From assembly GCA_019637815.1 (NCBI GenBank), contig JAHBUZ010000008.1:24593-88592 (forward strand): a stretch of 64,000 nt of DNA, written 5' to 3'. The notes under the pieces are model-generated. The model saw only the letters and a program-made list of their open reading frames with translations, made no database searches and was not told the origin of the DNA. The position numbers and the translations under genes were made by a program. Below are positions 1-7,620 of this stretch, in pieces (the stretch's first letter is position 1; each line of letters begins with the position of its first letter). This stretch comes from Chloroflexota bacterium. GTDB lineage: Bacteria; Chloroflexota; Limnocylindria; Limnocylindrales; CSP1-4.

Positions 1-1
1 G

Positions 2-163
2 GATATCGAGGCGCGACTGGACGACCGGGAGCGGCAGCTCATGGCGCGCATCCGACGGCTGCGGGACCTGGAGCAGGGCGGCTCGGCGACCTCGGTGGCA
101 CGGTCCGATGACGAGGGCCCTGGCACCGGCGCCACGGAGGACGAGCCGGGGTCCGATCGATGA
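2..163 (+). CDS. C-terminal end of an unidentified protein (partial)
   Basis: The open frame enters from the left edge and stops at TGA 161-163, giving 53 residues. The visible part is a charged, helix-prone stretch (DIEARLDDRERQLMARIRRL) followed by an acidic, Gly/Pro-rich tail. It lies just upstream of nnrD, in the same direction, and may be the previous gene of that operon. The fragment is too short to assign a family. The charged heptad-like pattern suggests a short coiled coil, but that is only an inference. Confidence 0.5.
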   Translation, partial: DIEARLDDRERQLMARIRRLRDLEQGGSATSVARSDDEGPGTGATEDEPGSDR

Positions 164-197
164 TCGGTCGCTCGGGTCCGGCCGGGGCGGTCGGTCG

Positions 198-1175
198 ATG
201 ACCCGTGATCGGGTGGCTCGCCGGTCGCGTCAGCGACTCGATGCCTCCCTGGTGGCGTCGTTCCTGCCCGACCGCCCCGCGGACGGTCACAAGGGGACCT
301 TCGGTCATGTGCTCGCGGTGGCCGGCTCGCTCGAGTGGGCGGGCGCGGCGCTCCTCACGGGCACGGCCGCGCTGCGCATGGGTGCCGGACTCGCCACGCT
401 CGCGCTGCCCGCATCGCTCCAGCCGATGCTCGTGGGCCGCGTCCCGGAGCTCATGAGCCTCGGCCTCCCGGAAACCGATCCCGGCTCGGTCGATGGTGAC
501 GCGGCGGCCCTGGTCATCGCCCGGCATGCTCATCGCGCGATGATCCTGGGTCCCGGCCTGCGGCCGGGACCGGGCACGGACCGGCTCGTGCTGCGGCTCC
601 TGGAGGGTGCCGGCACCCCTGCGGAGCAGGGTGGTCCCGCCGCGGAGGGCGTGCCCGCGCCCGCGGTCATCGACGCGACGGCGCTGCGATCGCTCGCGGC
701 CATCGAGGAGTGGTGGGAGCGACGTGTCCGGCTGTGCGTGGTGACACCCCACCCCGGCGAGTTCGCCCGGCTCGATGGGGCGCCCGTGGGCGCGGACGAC
801 GCTCAGCGCGAGGAGCGCGCCATCGCCGCCGCGGGTCGCTGGAGCGTGGTCGTGGTGCTCAAGGGCGCCCGTACCGTGGTGGCGGCACCGGACGGCCGGG
901 TGGCGGTCTCGCCGGTGAGCAACCCGGCGCTGGGGACGGGCGGCACCGGGGATGTCCTGTCGGGCGTCATCGCGTCGCTGCTCGCCCAGGGCGTGCCCAC
1001 GTGGGAGGCGTCCTGTCTCGGGGTGTACCTGCACGCCGCGGCAGGGGAGCGGGTCCGTGACCGGATCGGCGACGCGGGGCTGCTCGCGTCGGACCTCGTC
1101 GCGGAGCTGCCGCTCGCGCGTCGTGACCTCACACGTCGGACCGGCGACCGGCGCATCGGCTTTGCGCCCCGATGA
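198..1175 (+). CDS. nnrD: ADP-dependent NAD(P)H-hydrate dehydratase
   Basis: This is the repair enzyme that dehydrates damaged NADHX/NADPHX back to NAD(P)H using ADP; it is a cytosolic ribokinase-fold protein. The 325-residue product has the family signatures in order: a Gly-rich GHKGTFGHVLAVAGS near residue 35, PHPGEFARL near residue 185 and GTGGTGDVLSG near residue 250, whose Asp (about 252) is the catalytic base. It is the stand-alone dehydratase domain; no N-terminal epimerase (YjeF_N) domain is present. I chose ATG 198 because the conserved domain starts about 35 codons later. An earlier ATG at 108 overlaps the preceding gene. It is followed by alr, a common neighbour in nnrD-alr arrangements. 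Confidence 0.9.
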   Translation: MTRDRVARRSRQRLDASLVASFLPDRPADGHKGTFGHVLAVAGSLEWAGAALLTGTAALRMGAGLATLALPASLQPMLVGRVPELMSLGLPETDPGSVDGDAAALVIARHAHRAMILGPGLRPGPGTDRLVLRLLEGAGTPAEQGGPAAEGVPAPAVIDATALRSLAAIEEWWERRVRLCVVTPHPGEFARLDGAPVGADDAQREERAIAAAGRWSVVVVLKGARTVVAAPDGRVAVSPVSNPALGTGGTGDVLSGVIASLLAQGVPTWEASCLGVYLHAAAGERVRDRIGDAGLLASDLVAELPLARRDLTRRTGDRRIGFAPR

Positions 1176-1236
1176 GCCCGATGCACGACCTGGACCGTCC
1201 GCACACCCTGGCGCCTTCCGCGCCGTCGAGCCCTCG

Positions 1237-2463
1237 ATGAGACCACCCATCGAGGTGCAGCTCCACGAGGCGGGGTTGCCGCCACTCACCCGACCGGCAT
1301 GGCTGGGCATCGACACCGACGCGCTCGCCGGCAACATCAGCGCGATCCGGGCGCGCGTGGGCCCGACGACCGCGGTCTGGCCGGTGGTCAAGGCGGACGC
1401 GTACGGCCACGGCATCGAGGTCGCCGCTCGTACATTCGCGCTGGGTGGCGCGGACGGCCTGTGCGTCGCGACGCTCGAGGAGGCGCGGGCGGTCCGCGCC
1501 GCTGGTGTCGAGCTGCCGGTGCTCGTGCTCTACCCGATCCTGCCCGGCGACCTGGGGGAGGCCGCGCAGGCTCGCTTCGAGGTGGTCGTGTCCGCGCTCG
1601 AAGGTGCACGCGCGCTGGCCGGCGCCTGGTCGGGCGACGCGAGGGTCGCACCGCTCGTGGTCCACGTGGAGGTCGAGACCGGGCTGATGCGCATGGGCGT
1701 GCCACTCCCCGATCTGGACGAGACGCTCCGGGAGCTGGCACGACCGGGCATCGAGGTGCGTGCCGTCTGGTCCCACCTCGCGACGCCCGAGGACGCCGCC
1801 ACGACCGACGCGCAGGCAGGCACGCTGGCCGCGGCACTGACGATGGCGCGCCACCATGTGCCGGCCATCGGCTGGCATCTCGCCGCCACCGGCGGGGTCC
1901 TCACCGGGACCGGGACGTCCGCCGATCGTGTCCGACCGGGCCTGCTCGCCTATGGCATCCAGCCCGATCTGGCCGGCCTCGAGCTGGCACCGCTGCCGGG
2001 GATCCGACCCGCGATGCGGCTCGTGGCGCGCATCCTGCGGGTCGCGGAGGCCCCGGTGGGCACCCGCGTGGGCTATGGCGGTACCTGGGTCGCGCAGCGC
2101 CCGTCGCGCATCGCGACACTGCCCGTGGGCTACGGTGACGGTGTGCCGCGCGCCCAGTCCGGCGCGCCCGTGCTGCTGCGGGGCCAGCGCGTGCCCATCG
2201 TGGGGGTCATCGCGATGGATGGTCTGGCGCTGGATGTCACCGACGTGCCGGACGTGCGTGCCGGCGACGAGGTCGTGCTGCTGGGTCGACAGGGCGGCGA
2301 TGTCATCGATGCCCGGGAACTGGCGCGATGGCGCACCACGATCCCGTGGGAGGTCGTCACCGGCATGGCGCGGCGCCTGACCCGGGTGTACGATGCGCCC
2401 GTCGGTCCTCTGGGCGTGCGGACGCAGACCGGCGAGACCCTCGTCCGGGGATCGTGGTCGTGA
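1237..2463 (+). CDS. alr: Alanine racemase
   Basis: PLP-dependent cytosolic enzyme that interconverts L- and D-alanine for peptidoglycan. The 408-residue product has the family length. The PLP lysine is in VVKADAYGHG (Lys about 52), and the opposite catalytic Tyr is in RVGYGGTW (about 280). VGYGDGVPR and the IAMDGLALDVTD region of the C-terminal barrel are also present. ATG 1237 is the last in-frame start before the conserved N-terminus; the open frame extends upstream into nnrD but reads as non-protein there. It lies 61 nt downstream of nnrD and is probably co-transcribed. The presence of alr, glmU and murJ in this window indicates a peptidoglycan wall. Confidence 0.93.
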   Translation: MRPPIEVQLHEAGLPPLTRPAWLGIDTDALAGNISAIRARVGPTTAVWPVVKADAYGHGIEVAARTFALGGADGLCVATLEEARAVRAAGVELPVLVLYPILPGDLGEAAQARFEVVVSALEGARALAGAWSGDARVAPLVVHVEVETGLMRMGVPLPDLDETLRELARPGIEVRAVWSHLATPEDAATTDAQAGTLAAALTMARHHVPAIGWHLAATGGVLTGTGTSADRVRPGLLAYGIQPDLAGLELAPLPGIRPAMRLVARILRVAEAPVGTRVGYGGTWVAQRPSRIATLPVGYGDGVPRAQSGAPVLLRGQRVPIVGVIAMDGLALDVTDVPDVRAGDEVVLLGRQGGDVIDARELARWRTTIPWEVVTGMARRLTRVYDAPVGPLGVRTQTGETLVRGSWS

Positions 2464-2520
2464 TGATCACCGGATGCATCGGTCGCTCTGGGGGCGACCA
2501 CCGGGTCCGAGGGTCCGTCC

Positions 2521-2542
2521 GACCGGGTGCCGCGACCCGGTC
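2521..2542 (+). other. Inverted repeat downstream of alr
   Basis: A perfect 8-bp stem, GACCGGGT/ACCCGGTC, with a 6-nt loop lies 58 nt after the alr stop and 20 nt before a small ORF with a strong ribosome binding site. There is no T tract. It may be a weak terminator or an mRNA processing/attenuation hairpin between alr and the downstream genes. Confidence 0.35.
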
Positions 2543-2561
2543 GATGCTGCGAGGAGAATCG

Positions 2562-2618
2562 ATGCCTGACCGGATCCGGTCGCTGTCACGCGTCCGTGGG
2601 TGGGGAGGCTGCGCATGA
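2562..2618 (+). CDS. 18-residue leader minicistron coupled to the next gene
   Basis: ATG 2562 follows a strong GAGGAG ribosome binding site (2551-2556) and opens an 18-codon frame. Its TGA (2616-2618) overlaps the ATG (2615) of the next gene as ATGA. The peptide is basic and ends in RVRGWGGCA. Its small size and overlap suggest that it serves translational coupling rather than making a stable protein. The next gene also has its own GGAGG at 2604-2608 inside this minicistron. No homologue is recognised. Confidence 0.45.
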   Translation: MPDRIRSLSRVRGWGGCA

Positions 2619-2905
2619 ACACGGGACGGTTGCAGGACCTGGCGAGCCGAGAGGAGCTCGTCGAGTTCGTGGCCCGGGAGATCCAGCTGCGCGGTCTGAC
2701 CGGTCCATGCCTGCTGTTCCTGGAGTCGAGCCGTGCCTACGGGCCGCTCGGCAGCCAGGCGATGCTGTTCTTCGATCCCGTCCTGCGGAGCCTGTTCGGC
2801 GGCGACCTCCAGGAGGCCCAGCGCGTGCTCGCGGATGATGCGGGCATCGAACGGCTCATCGAGCGCCTGGAGGAGGTCGACGAGGACCAGGTCCTCGACG
2901 CCTGA
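2615..2905 (+). CDS. Small conserved-looking protein of unknown function
   Basis: This gene encodes 96 residues. The start is ATG 2615, with GGAGG seven nt upstream, overlapping the stop of an 18-codon leader ORF. A hydrophobic core with LLFLESSRAYGPLGSQAMLF and FFDP is followed by a strongly acidic helical C-terminus (LIERLEEVDEDQVLDA). There is no signal peptide or membrane segment. It precedes a MutL-like ASKHA protein and a barrel-sandwich protein in the same direction, so the three may form one functional cassette. I do not recognise the family. Confidence 0.7.
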   Translation: MNTGRLQDLASREELVEFVAREIQLRGLTGPCLLFLESSRAYGPLGSQAMLFFDPVLRSLFGGDLQEAQRVLADDAGIERLIERLEEVDEDQVLDA

Positions 2906-2938
2906 TCCTGGATGACGGGGCCATCCGGGAGCCCCGGG

Positions 2939-2944
2939 TACCAT
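2939..2944 (+). promoter_or_regulatory. TACCAT -10 box, leaderless start at GTG 2951
   Basis: TACCAT ends exactly 6 nt before GTG 2951. No Shine-Dalgarno sequence lies between them. The same spacing occurs before several other genes of the window. It argues for GTG 2951 rather than ATG 2912, which would lie upstream of the box. Confidence 0.5.
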
Positions 2945-2950
2945 GAGCCG

Positions 2951-4549
2951 GTGAGCACGGGCACGCTCGCGTTCTTCACCATCGACCACGGGACCGCGTC
3001 CACCGCGGTCTCGCTCATCGCGCCGCTCGAGGGTCGCTTCCGACTGCTCGCCACGGGCATCGCCCCGCATGGCGCAGAGGTCGATGCGATGCTCGAGGAT
3101 CTCGTGCTGCGTGTCGAGGCCGTCGAGCCCGGTCTGCTCGACCCCGTCGCCGGATGGCGTCGCTGGGCGCGCCTGGAGAGCGTCACGCGCGGGCCGCGTC
3201 GGGCGTTGTGCGTCGCCACCAGCGAGCGTGCGGCGACCGACCTGCGTCGGCTGCTCGGTGGTCGCGGCTGGCGGCTCACCGGACGCGTGCTGGGGAGCCA
3301 GCTGGACCCGCTGGATGCGGTGGCGGCGTGTCTCGATCCGGACCTCGATGCGCTCGCGGTCGCTGCGGCGGGTCGCTCCGACGAGGAGCAGCGGCTGCGA
3401 GCCCGTCTGCTGCCACTGCTCGCCGCGGTCCGTGCCCAGCGCCCGGACCTGCCGCTGCTCGTGTGCGGCCCGGGCGACTGGCCGACGCTCGAGGGGCCCG
3501 GTGTCCATGCGCTGCCGCCGGCAGACGCGCCGCTCGATGGGGACGACCCGGTGCTCGATGAGCTCCTGTCGGGCGCCGCGCTCCCCGGACCTGCCGACAC
3601 CGACGGGGAGCTGCCCGACGGACGACGGGTCATCGGGGCGTCCGTGGCGACGCTGGCCCAGCTGCTCGACCGACGCATCGAGGCCGTGGACATCGGCCAC
3701 TCCGGGGGTGTGCGGGTCGTGGCGGGACCCGGTGGCGTGGAGCGTCGCCTGGTGGTCGCGGATGCCGCGCTGGTGCCCGAGGAGGCGCTCGACCACGACG
3801 AGCTGCTGGAGGGCATCGTGGGCTGGTCCACCCTGCGGGCGGACCCGGCGTCGCTCGCGGACCGATTCCGGAACCTGCGCATCGCCCCCTGGCGAGACGT
3901 GGCGGGCGATGGCGCACGGCTGCGCTCCGCCGCGCTCCGGGCCGCGCTGGGCCGGCTGGACGAGGCATGGCGTGACACGGACCGTGGTGCACCGCCGGTC
4001 GGCGACATGCTCATCTGCGCCGGGGGCGCCTTCGCGGCGGTACCACCCCCGGCCGCGGCGCTCGCCGTGGCCGACGGGATGCGGCGACCGGGCGCTCGGC
4101 CGCTGTTCCTCGACCATGCCCGGTTGCTGGGGCCCATCGGGGCGCTGCCCGACGACGGCGATCGGCGTCGGCTCCTCGTGGACCTGCTGGACGATGCGCT
4201 GCTGCCCCTGGGGAGCGTGGTCATCGTGGGCGACGGACGGAGCACCGGCCGGACCCCCGCGATGCTGCGCGTGAGCAGCCGCCTGGCGCGCCAGGAGGTC
4301 GAGCTGGCACCCGGCGGGCTCCATCTCGTGGACCTGCCACCGGGGATGCCTGCCCACCTGGAGCTCGAGGGACGGGAGGGCGGCGTCCTCGGCCTGCGGT
4401 CGCGGCGCGTGGCGCTCGAGGTCTCGGGTGGTCTTGGCGGCCTGCTCGTCGACACTCGTGACGTGCCGCTCCGGCTGCCTGACCGGCCCGAGCGACGCCG
4501 AGCGCTGCTCGAGGCATGGGAGCGTCCCATCTGGGGTGCCGAGCCGTGA
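2951..4549 (+). CDS. MutL-like ASKHA-fold protein (glutamate mutase L family-like)
   Basis: This 532-residue protein has the layout of the MutL family, a group of ASKHA-type ATPases found beside some B12-dependent mutases and, in Chloroflexota, away from them. The N-terminal phosphate-binding-like strand is FTIDHGTASTAVSLIAP. A second Gly-rich turn, DIGHSGGVRVVAGPGG, lies near residue 240, and the C-terminal lobe has MLICAGGAFAAVPPPAAAL followed by an LFLDHARLLGPIGAL segment. GTG 2951 is preferred because of the TACCAT box 6 nt upstream. No mutase subunit lies nearby, so a mutase role is not supported here. It is followed within 30 nt by a barrel-sandwich-like protein. The family assignment comes from pattern recall and is moderate. 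Confidence 0.55.
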   Translation: MSTGTLAFFTIDHGTASTAVSLIAPLEGRFRLLATGIAPHGAEVDAMLEDLVLRVEAVEPGLLDPVAGWRRWARLESVTRGPRRALCVATSERAATDLRRLLGGRGWRLTGRVLGSQLDPLDAVAACLDPDLDALAVAAAGRSDEEQRLRARLLPLLAAVRAQRPDLPLLVCGPGDWPTLEGPGVHALPPADAPLDGDDPVLDELLSGAALPGPADTDGELPDGRRVIGASVATLAQLLDRRIEAVDIGHSGGVRVVAGPGGVERRLVVADAALVPEEALDHDELLEGIVGWSTLRADPASLADRFRNLRIAPWRDVAGDGARLRSAALRAALGRLDEAWRDTDRGAPPVGDMLICAGGAFAAVPPPAAALAVADGMRRPGARPLFLDHARLLGPIGALPDDGDRRRLLVDLLDDALLPLGSVVIVGDGRSTGRTPAMLRVSSRLARQEVELAPGGLHLVDLPPGMPAHLELEGREGGVLGLRSRRVALEVSGGLGGLLVDTRDVPLRLPDRPERRRALLEAWERPIWGAEP

Positions 4550-4577
4550 GCGTCGGCCGATGGAGCGGACCCCGGTC

Positions 4578-5657
4578 ATGAGCCCCGAGCGCTCGGTGAC
4601 CCCCCAGCAGCCGATGCCCGGTGTGTCCGACGGGTGGCGTTTCGTGCCGCTCGCGCCCGGGCCGCTGCTCGACCCGGACCTCCAGCTGCGGCTGTGGCCG
4701 GGTGACCGGGCGCTGGTGTCCCAGGGGGACGCGGTCGGTCCCGGCCAGCCGCTCGTCGAGCGACCGCGGGAGCGGGTGCGGCTCGACATCCCGCTGCGGG
4801 GTGAGCCGACGGACCTGGTGCCCGGCGCGGAGCTGGACATCGAGCAGCTCCTGACGGCCCGTGGGCGACCCCAGGTGCGACCCGGTGACCGGGTGACCCT
4901 GCTGTACGTGGGTGCCGACCGCGTCGCCCACGCGGTCGTGGCGCGGGAGCCGACGACCATCCTGTCGCCCGTCGCGGGCACGGTCGTGGCGCTCGGCCCG
5001 GGCCGCATCGTGGTGCGGGCCACGGGGCTCGGGCTGCGTGGGCCCGTGGGCTGGGGCCGACCCGTCCTGGGCAGGCTCATCATCGGCGTGGCAGGGCCGG
5101 ACGAGGAGCTGCGGGCGAGCGCGATCGATATCGGCGCCGCCGGGGCGATCCTGGTCGCGGGGGCTCGCCTGGACATCGAGGCGCTGACCCGCGCTCGAGC
5201 CATCGGCGTGGCGGGCATCGTGTGTGGCGGCGTGGTCGCCCGGGAGCTGCGTCAGCTCGATGAGTCCGATGAGCGCCAGCGGGCGGCACTGCACGCCACC
5301 ACCCCGTTCGCGATCCTCGCGCTCGACGGCTTCGGACGTCGGCCGATCCCGGTGCGCGCCTGGGACACGCTCGTGGCGGCCTCCACCGGCGATCCCGTGG
5401 CCGTGGTTCCGGAGGCGCGCATGGTGGTCCTGCCGCCGGGGACCGCGCCTGCGGGTGGTCGCTGGACCCAGGACGCGGTGCGCGTGACCGCGGGGGAGGG
5501 GACCGCGAGCGTCGGTCGGCTGGTGGGACTCGCGGGCACGGTGCGTCGGCCGGGTGGCACGTATCTGCCCGGTGCGCACGTCGTGTTCCCGGGGACCGTG
5601 GATCGACCCGTGCGGCGGACGGTGGTGCCCCTCCCGGACCTCGAGCGGCTGGGATAG
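4578..5657 (+). CDS. Unknown protein with lipoyl/barrel-sandwich-like segments
   Basis: This gene encodes 359 residues with no signal peptide or membrane helix. Two segments look like barrel-sandwich (lipoyl-like) hammerheads: GDAVGPGQPLVERP near residue 50 and SPVAGTVVALGPGRIVVRATG-like residues near 135. A central alpha/beta region follows (ASAIDIGAAGAILVAGA, VAGIVCGGVVARELR), and the C-terminal part is beta-rich. It directly follows the MutL-like gene and probably works with it. ATG 4578 has TGGAGCGG about ten nt upstream; ATG 4560 is the alternative. I do not recognise a characterised function. Confidence 0.65.
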   Translation: MSPERSVTPQQPMPGVSDGWRFVPLAPGPLLDPDLQLRLWPGDRALVSQGDAVGPGQPLVERPRERVRLDIPLRGEPTDLVPGAELDIEQLLTARGRPQVRPGDRVTLLYVGADRVAHAVVAREPTTILSPVAGTVVALGPGRIVVRATGLGLRGPVGWGRPVLGRLIIGVAGPDEELRASAIDIGAAGAILVAGARLDIEALTRARAIGVAGIVCGGVVARELRQLDESDERQRAALHATTPFAILALDGFGRRPIPVRAWDTLVAASTGDPVAVVPEARMVVLPPGTAPAGGRWTQDAVRVTAGEGTASVGRLVGLAGTVRRPGGTYLPGAHVVFPGTVDRPVRRTVVPLPDLERLG

Positions 5658-5699
5658 CGGCGCCCTCGTCGCGGTCCGGCCGGAGCACGGCCGGTTCGG

Positions 5700-5705
5700 T
5701 ACCCT
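5700..5705 (+). promoter_or_regulatory. TACCCT -10 box for the tsaE operon
   Basis: TACCCT lies 3 nt before ATG 5709 and exactly 6 nt before GTG 5712. There is no ribosome binding site. By analogy with the other 6-nt cases here, a leaderless start at GTG 5712 is plausible. The box would drive the long tsaE-ridA operon. Confidence 0.45.
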
Positions 5706-5708
5706 GTG

Positions 5709-6305
5709 ATGGTGACCCCGCCCCGTCCCCGGACCACGATCCGCGTGCGTACCTCGTCCGCTGCCCAGACGCGCGCCTTCGGAGCGTGGCTCGCGGCCGT
5801 GGCCGAGGCCGGCGACCGGATCGAGCTCCTGGGGACCCTCGGCGCGGGCAAGACGCAGCTGGCCAAGGGGTTCGCGGCAGGGCTGGGGGTCCGTGACACG
5901 GTGACCAGCCCGAGCTTCACGCTCATGGCGGAGTACGAGGGCCGGCTGCCGCTGTTCCACCAGGACCTGTATCGACTGGCAGGTGCCGGCGAGGCGTTCG
6001 AGGGTGGGCTCCTCGACGAGCGACAGGACCTGGGCGTCACGCTCACGGAGTGGGCCGACCGACTGGGGCCCGATGCGGCGCCGGAGCACCTGGGGATCCG
6101 ACTCCGGGCGACCGAGGACAAGCCGGCGCTGGCGGCCGACGCCGAGTCCGCCGGCTATGACGCCTCGGCCCTGGCCGATGACGCCACGCCTTTCGACGAT
6201 CCGGCCGCGGGGCCGACGGACGAGGTCCGCTGGCTGGAGCTGGAGGCACCACCACGCTACGTGCGCTATCTCGACCGCGCCCGTGCCTGGGAGGCCGGTG
6301 CGTGA
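5709..6305 (+). CDS. tsaE: tRNA t6A37 biosynthesis ATPase TsaE
   Basis: P-loop ATPase that works with TsaB and TsaD to transfer threonylcarbamoyl to A37 of ANN-decoding tRNAs. Visible motifs are the Walker A GTLGAGKTQ near residue 45, TSPSFTLMAEY (switch region), HQDLYRL and LTEWADRL. The 198-residue length exceeds the usual 150 or so. The excess is an acidic, Ala-rich insert around residues 140-175 before a short conserved-looking C-terminus. ATG 5709 or GTG 5712 is the start. The stop overlaps the GTG start of tsaB by 4 nt. Confidence 0.92.
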   Translation: MVTPPRPRTTIRVRTSSAAQTRAFGAWLAAVAEAGDRIELLGTLGAGKTQLAKGFAAGLGVRDTVTSPSFTLMAEYEGRLPLFHQDLYRLAGAGEAFEGGLLDERQDLGVTLTEWADRLGPDAAPEHLGIRLRATEDKPALAADAESAGYDASALADDATPFDDPAAGPTDEVRWLELEAPPRYVRYLDRARAWEAGA

Positions 6306-7078
6306 CCCATCTCGCCATCGAGAGCGCCACGCGCCGGCTCATCGTGGTCGCCGGCGACCCCGCCGGCACCGGCGACTCCGCCGGCACCGGCGATCCGGCC
6401 CGGACGGCCACCAGGGTCCGGGACATCGTGCCCGGCCGTGGCACCCCCGTCCTCGCGGGCATCGACGAGGTGCTGCGTGACCTGGGGACCACGATCGAGG
6501 ACGTCACCGCGATCGGCGTCGGTATCGGGCCAGGCAGCTTCACGGGTCTCCGGGCCGGGCTCGCGACGGCCAAGACCATCGCCTGGCGGCGCGGCATCCC
6601 GCTCGTGGCACTCCCCACGGACACCACCATCCGGCGCGCTGCCCGCAGCTCCCCGCTGGACCCCGGCATGGACGACCTCGCGGTGCTGCTGCCGGCCGGT
6701 GCTCGTGACCACTATCTCGCGCTGCCGGGCGCGGAGCCACGGCTCGTCCCGCCCGATGCGGACCTCGGCGCGCTCGTCGCGGACCGGCCCGTGGTGGCGG
6801 TGGACGTGGATGCCGGCGCGCCGCCCGTCGTCGCCCTGGAGGCGGCGCTCGTCGGGACCGGCGCGCCATCCGCGGTCGCGCTGGGCATCGCCGCCCTGGA
6901 CCGCCTGCCGACGGCGCTCCTCGAGGTGCTCACGCGGCGTCTGGCCGACGGCGACCTCGCCGACCCCGCGACGCTCGTGCCGCGCTACATCGCGATGCCC
7001 CGCGGCATCGCGACCGACGGAGCGGCCGACACCGAGGCCATCCGGGTGGAGGGGACATGGTCGCCCACCCGCCCCTGA
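6302..7078 (+). CDS. tsaB: tRNA t6A37 biosynthesis protein TsaB
   Basis: Non-catalytic ASKHA partner of TsaD in t6A formation. The 258-residue product starts THLAIESATRRLIVV and carries the diagnostic GIGPGSFTGLRAGLATAK near residue 80. The GTG start at 6302 overlaps the tsaE stop. Residues 18-33 are a low-complexity insert of two GTGD-type repeats (GDSAGTGDPAR), absent from typical TsaB and probably made by local duplication at about 6355-6400. The 3' end overlaps rimI by 22 nt. Confidence 0.9.
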   Translation: MTHLAIESATRRLIVVAGDPAGTGDSAGTGDPARTATRVRDIVPGRGTPVLAGIDEVLRDLGTTIEDVTAIGVGIGPGSFTGLRAGLATAKTIAWRRGIPLVALPTDTTIRRAARSSPLDPGMDDLAVLLPAGARDHYLALPGAEPRLVPPDADLGALVADRPVVAVDVDAGAPPVVALEAALVGTGAPSAVALGIAALDRLPTALLEVLTRRLADGDLADPATLVPRYIAMPRGIATDGAADTEAIRVEGTWSPTRP

Positions 7079-7620
7079 CGCTCGACATCCGAGCCATGGC
7101 CGTCGAGGACATCCCCGAGGTCCAGGTCATCGAGAAGGCCAGCTTCCCGGTGCCCTGGCCGGCGTACGCGTTCCGCCAGGAGCTCGAGACGAACCGGATG
7201 GCGCGCTACCTGGTGGCGCGGCTCGATGGGCGCATCGTGGCGTACGGCGGGGTCTGGATGCTCATCGACGAGGCGCATGTCACCTCGTTCGCGGTGGATC
7301 CGGCGGTCCGACGCATGGGCGTGGGTGGTCGCCTGATGCTCGCGCTGATGCATCTCGCGCTCGACACGGGCGCCCGCGTGGCGACGCTCGAGGTCCGACT
7401 CAGCAACGAGGCCGCGCGACTGCTCTACGGGCGCTTCGGCTTCCGGCCCGTGGGGGTCCGGCCGCGCTACTACTCGGACAACGGCGAGGACGCGCTCATC
7501 ATGACCACCGAGCCCCTCGGGTCGCCTGTGATGCGCCGCACGATGGTCGAGATGACCGATCGATACGGTGCGTCGGACGGGCCGCCCGGTGCGCCGACCC
7601 GTGCGGAGGGCACCCGATGA
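7057..7620 (+). CDS. rimI: Ribosomal protein S18-alanine N-acetyltransferase family (GNAT)
   Basis: GNAT acetyltransferase, known in this context to acetylate the N-terminus of ribosomal protein S18. The 187-residue product has the early PWPAYAFRQEL motif (the usual PW...F.EL), HVTSFAVDPAVRRMGVGGRLM (acetyl-CoA pyrophosphate loop, R-x-x-G-x-G/A), and LEVRLSNEAARLLYGRFGF followed by the RPRYYSDNGEDALIM ending typical of RimI. The C-terminus runs about 30 residues past the domain. Its place between tsaB and tsaD is the classical arrangement. Both ends overlap neighbouring genes, which implies translational coupling. Confidence 0.9.
   Translation: MVAHPPLTLDIRAMAVEDIPEVQVIEKASFPVPWPAYAFRQELETNRMARYLVARLDGRIVAYGGVWMLIDEAHVTSFAVDPAVRRMGVGGRLMLALMHLALDTGARVATLEVRLSNEAARLLYGRFGFRPVGVRPRYYSDNGEDALIMTTEPLGSPVMRRTMVEMTDRYGASDGPPGAPTRAEGTR

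Noticed and set aside
39..1415. 458-residue minus-strand open frame over nnrD
   Set aside because: Low-complexity translation. The plus strand encodes a clear NnrD.
2357..5218. 953-residue minus-strand open frame over alr and the MutL-like gene
   Set aside because: It runs across three plus-strand genes and two spacers with no domain or start signal. Third-position G+C bias explains it.
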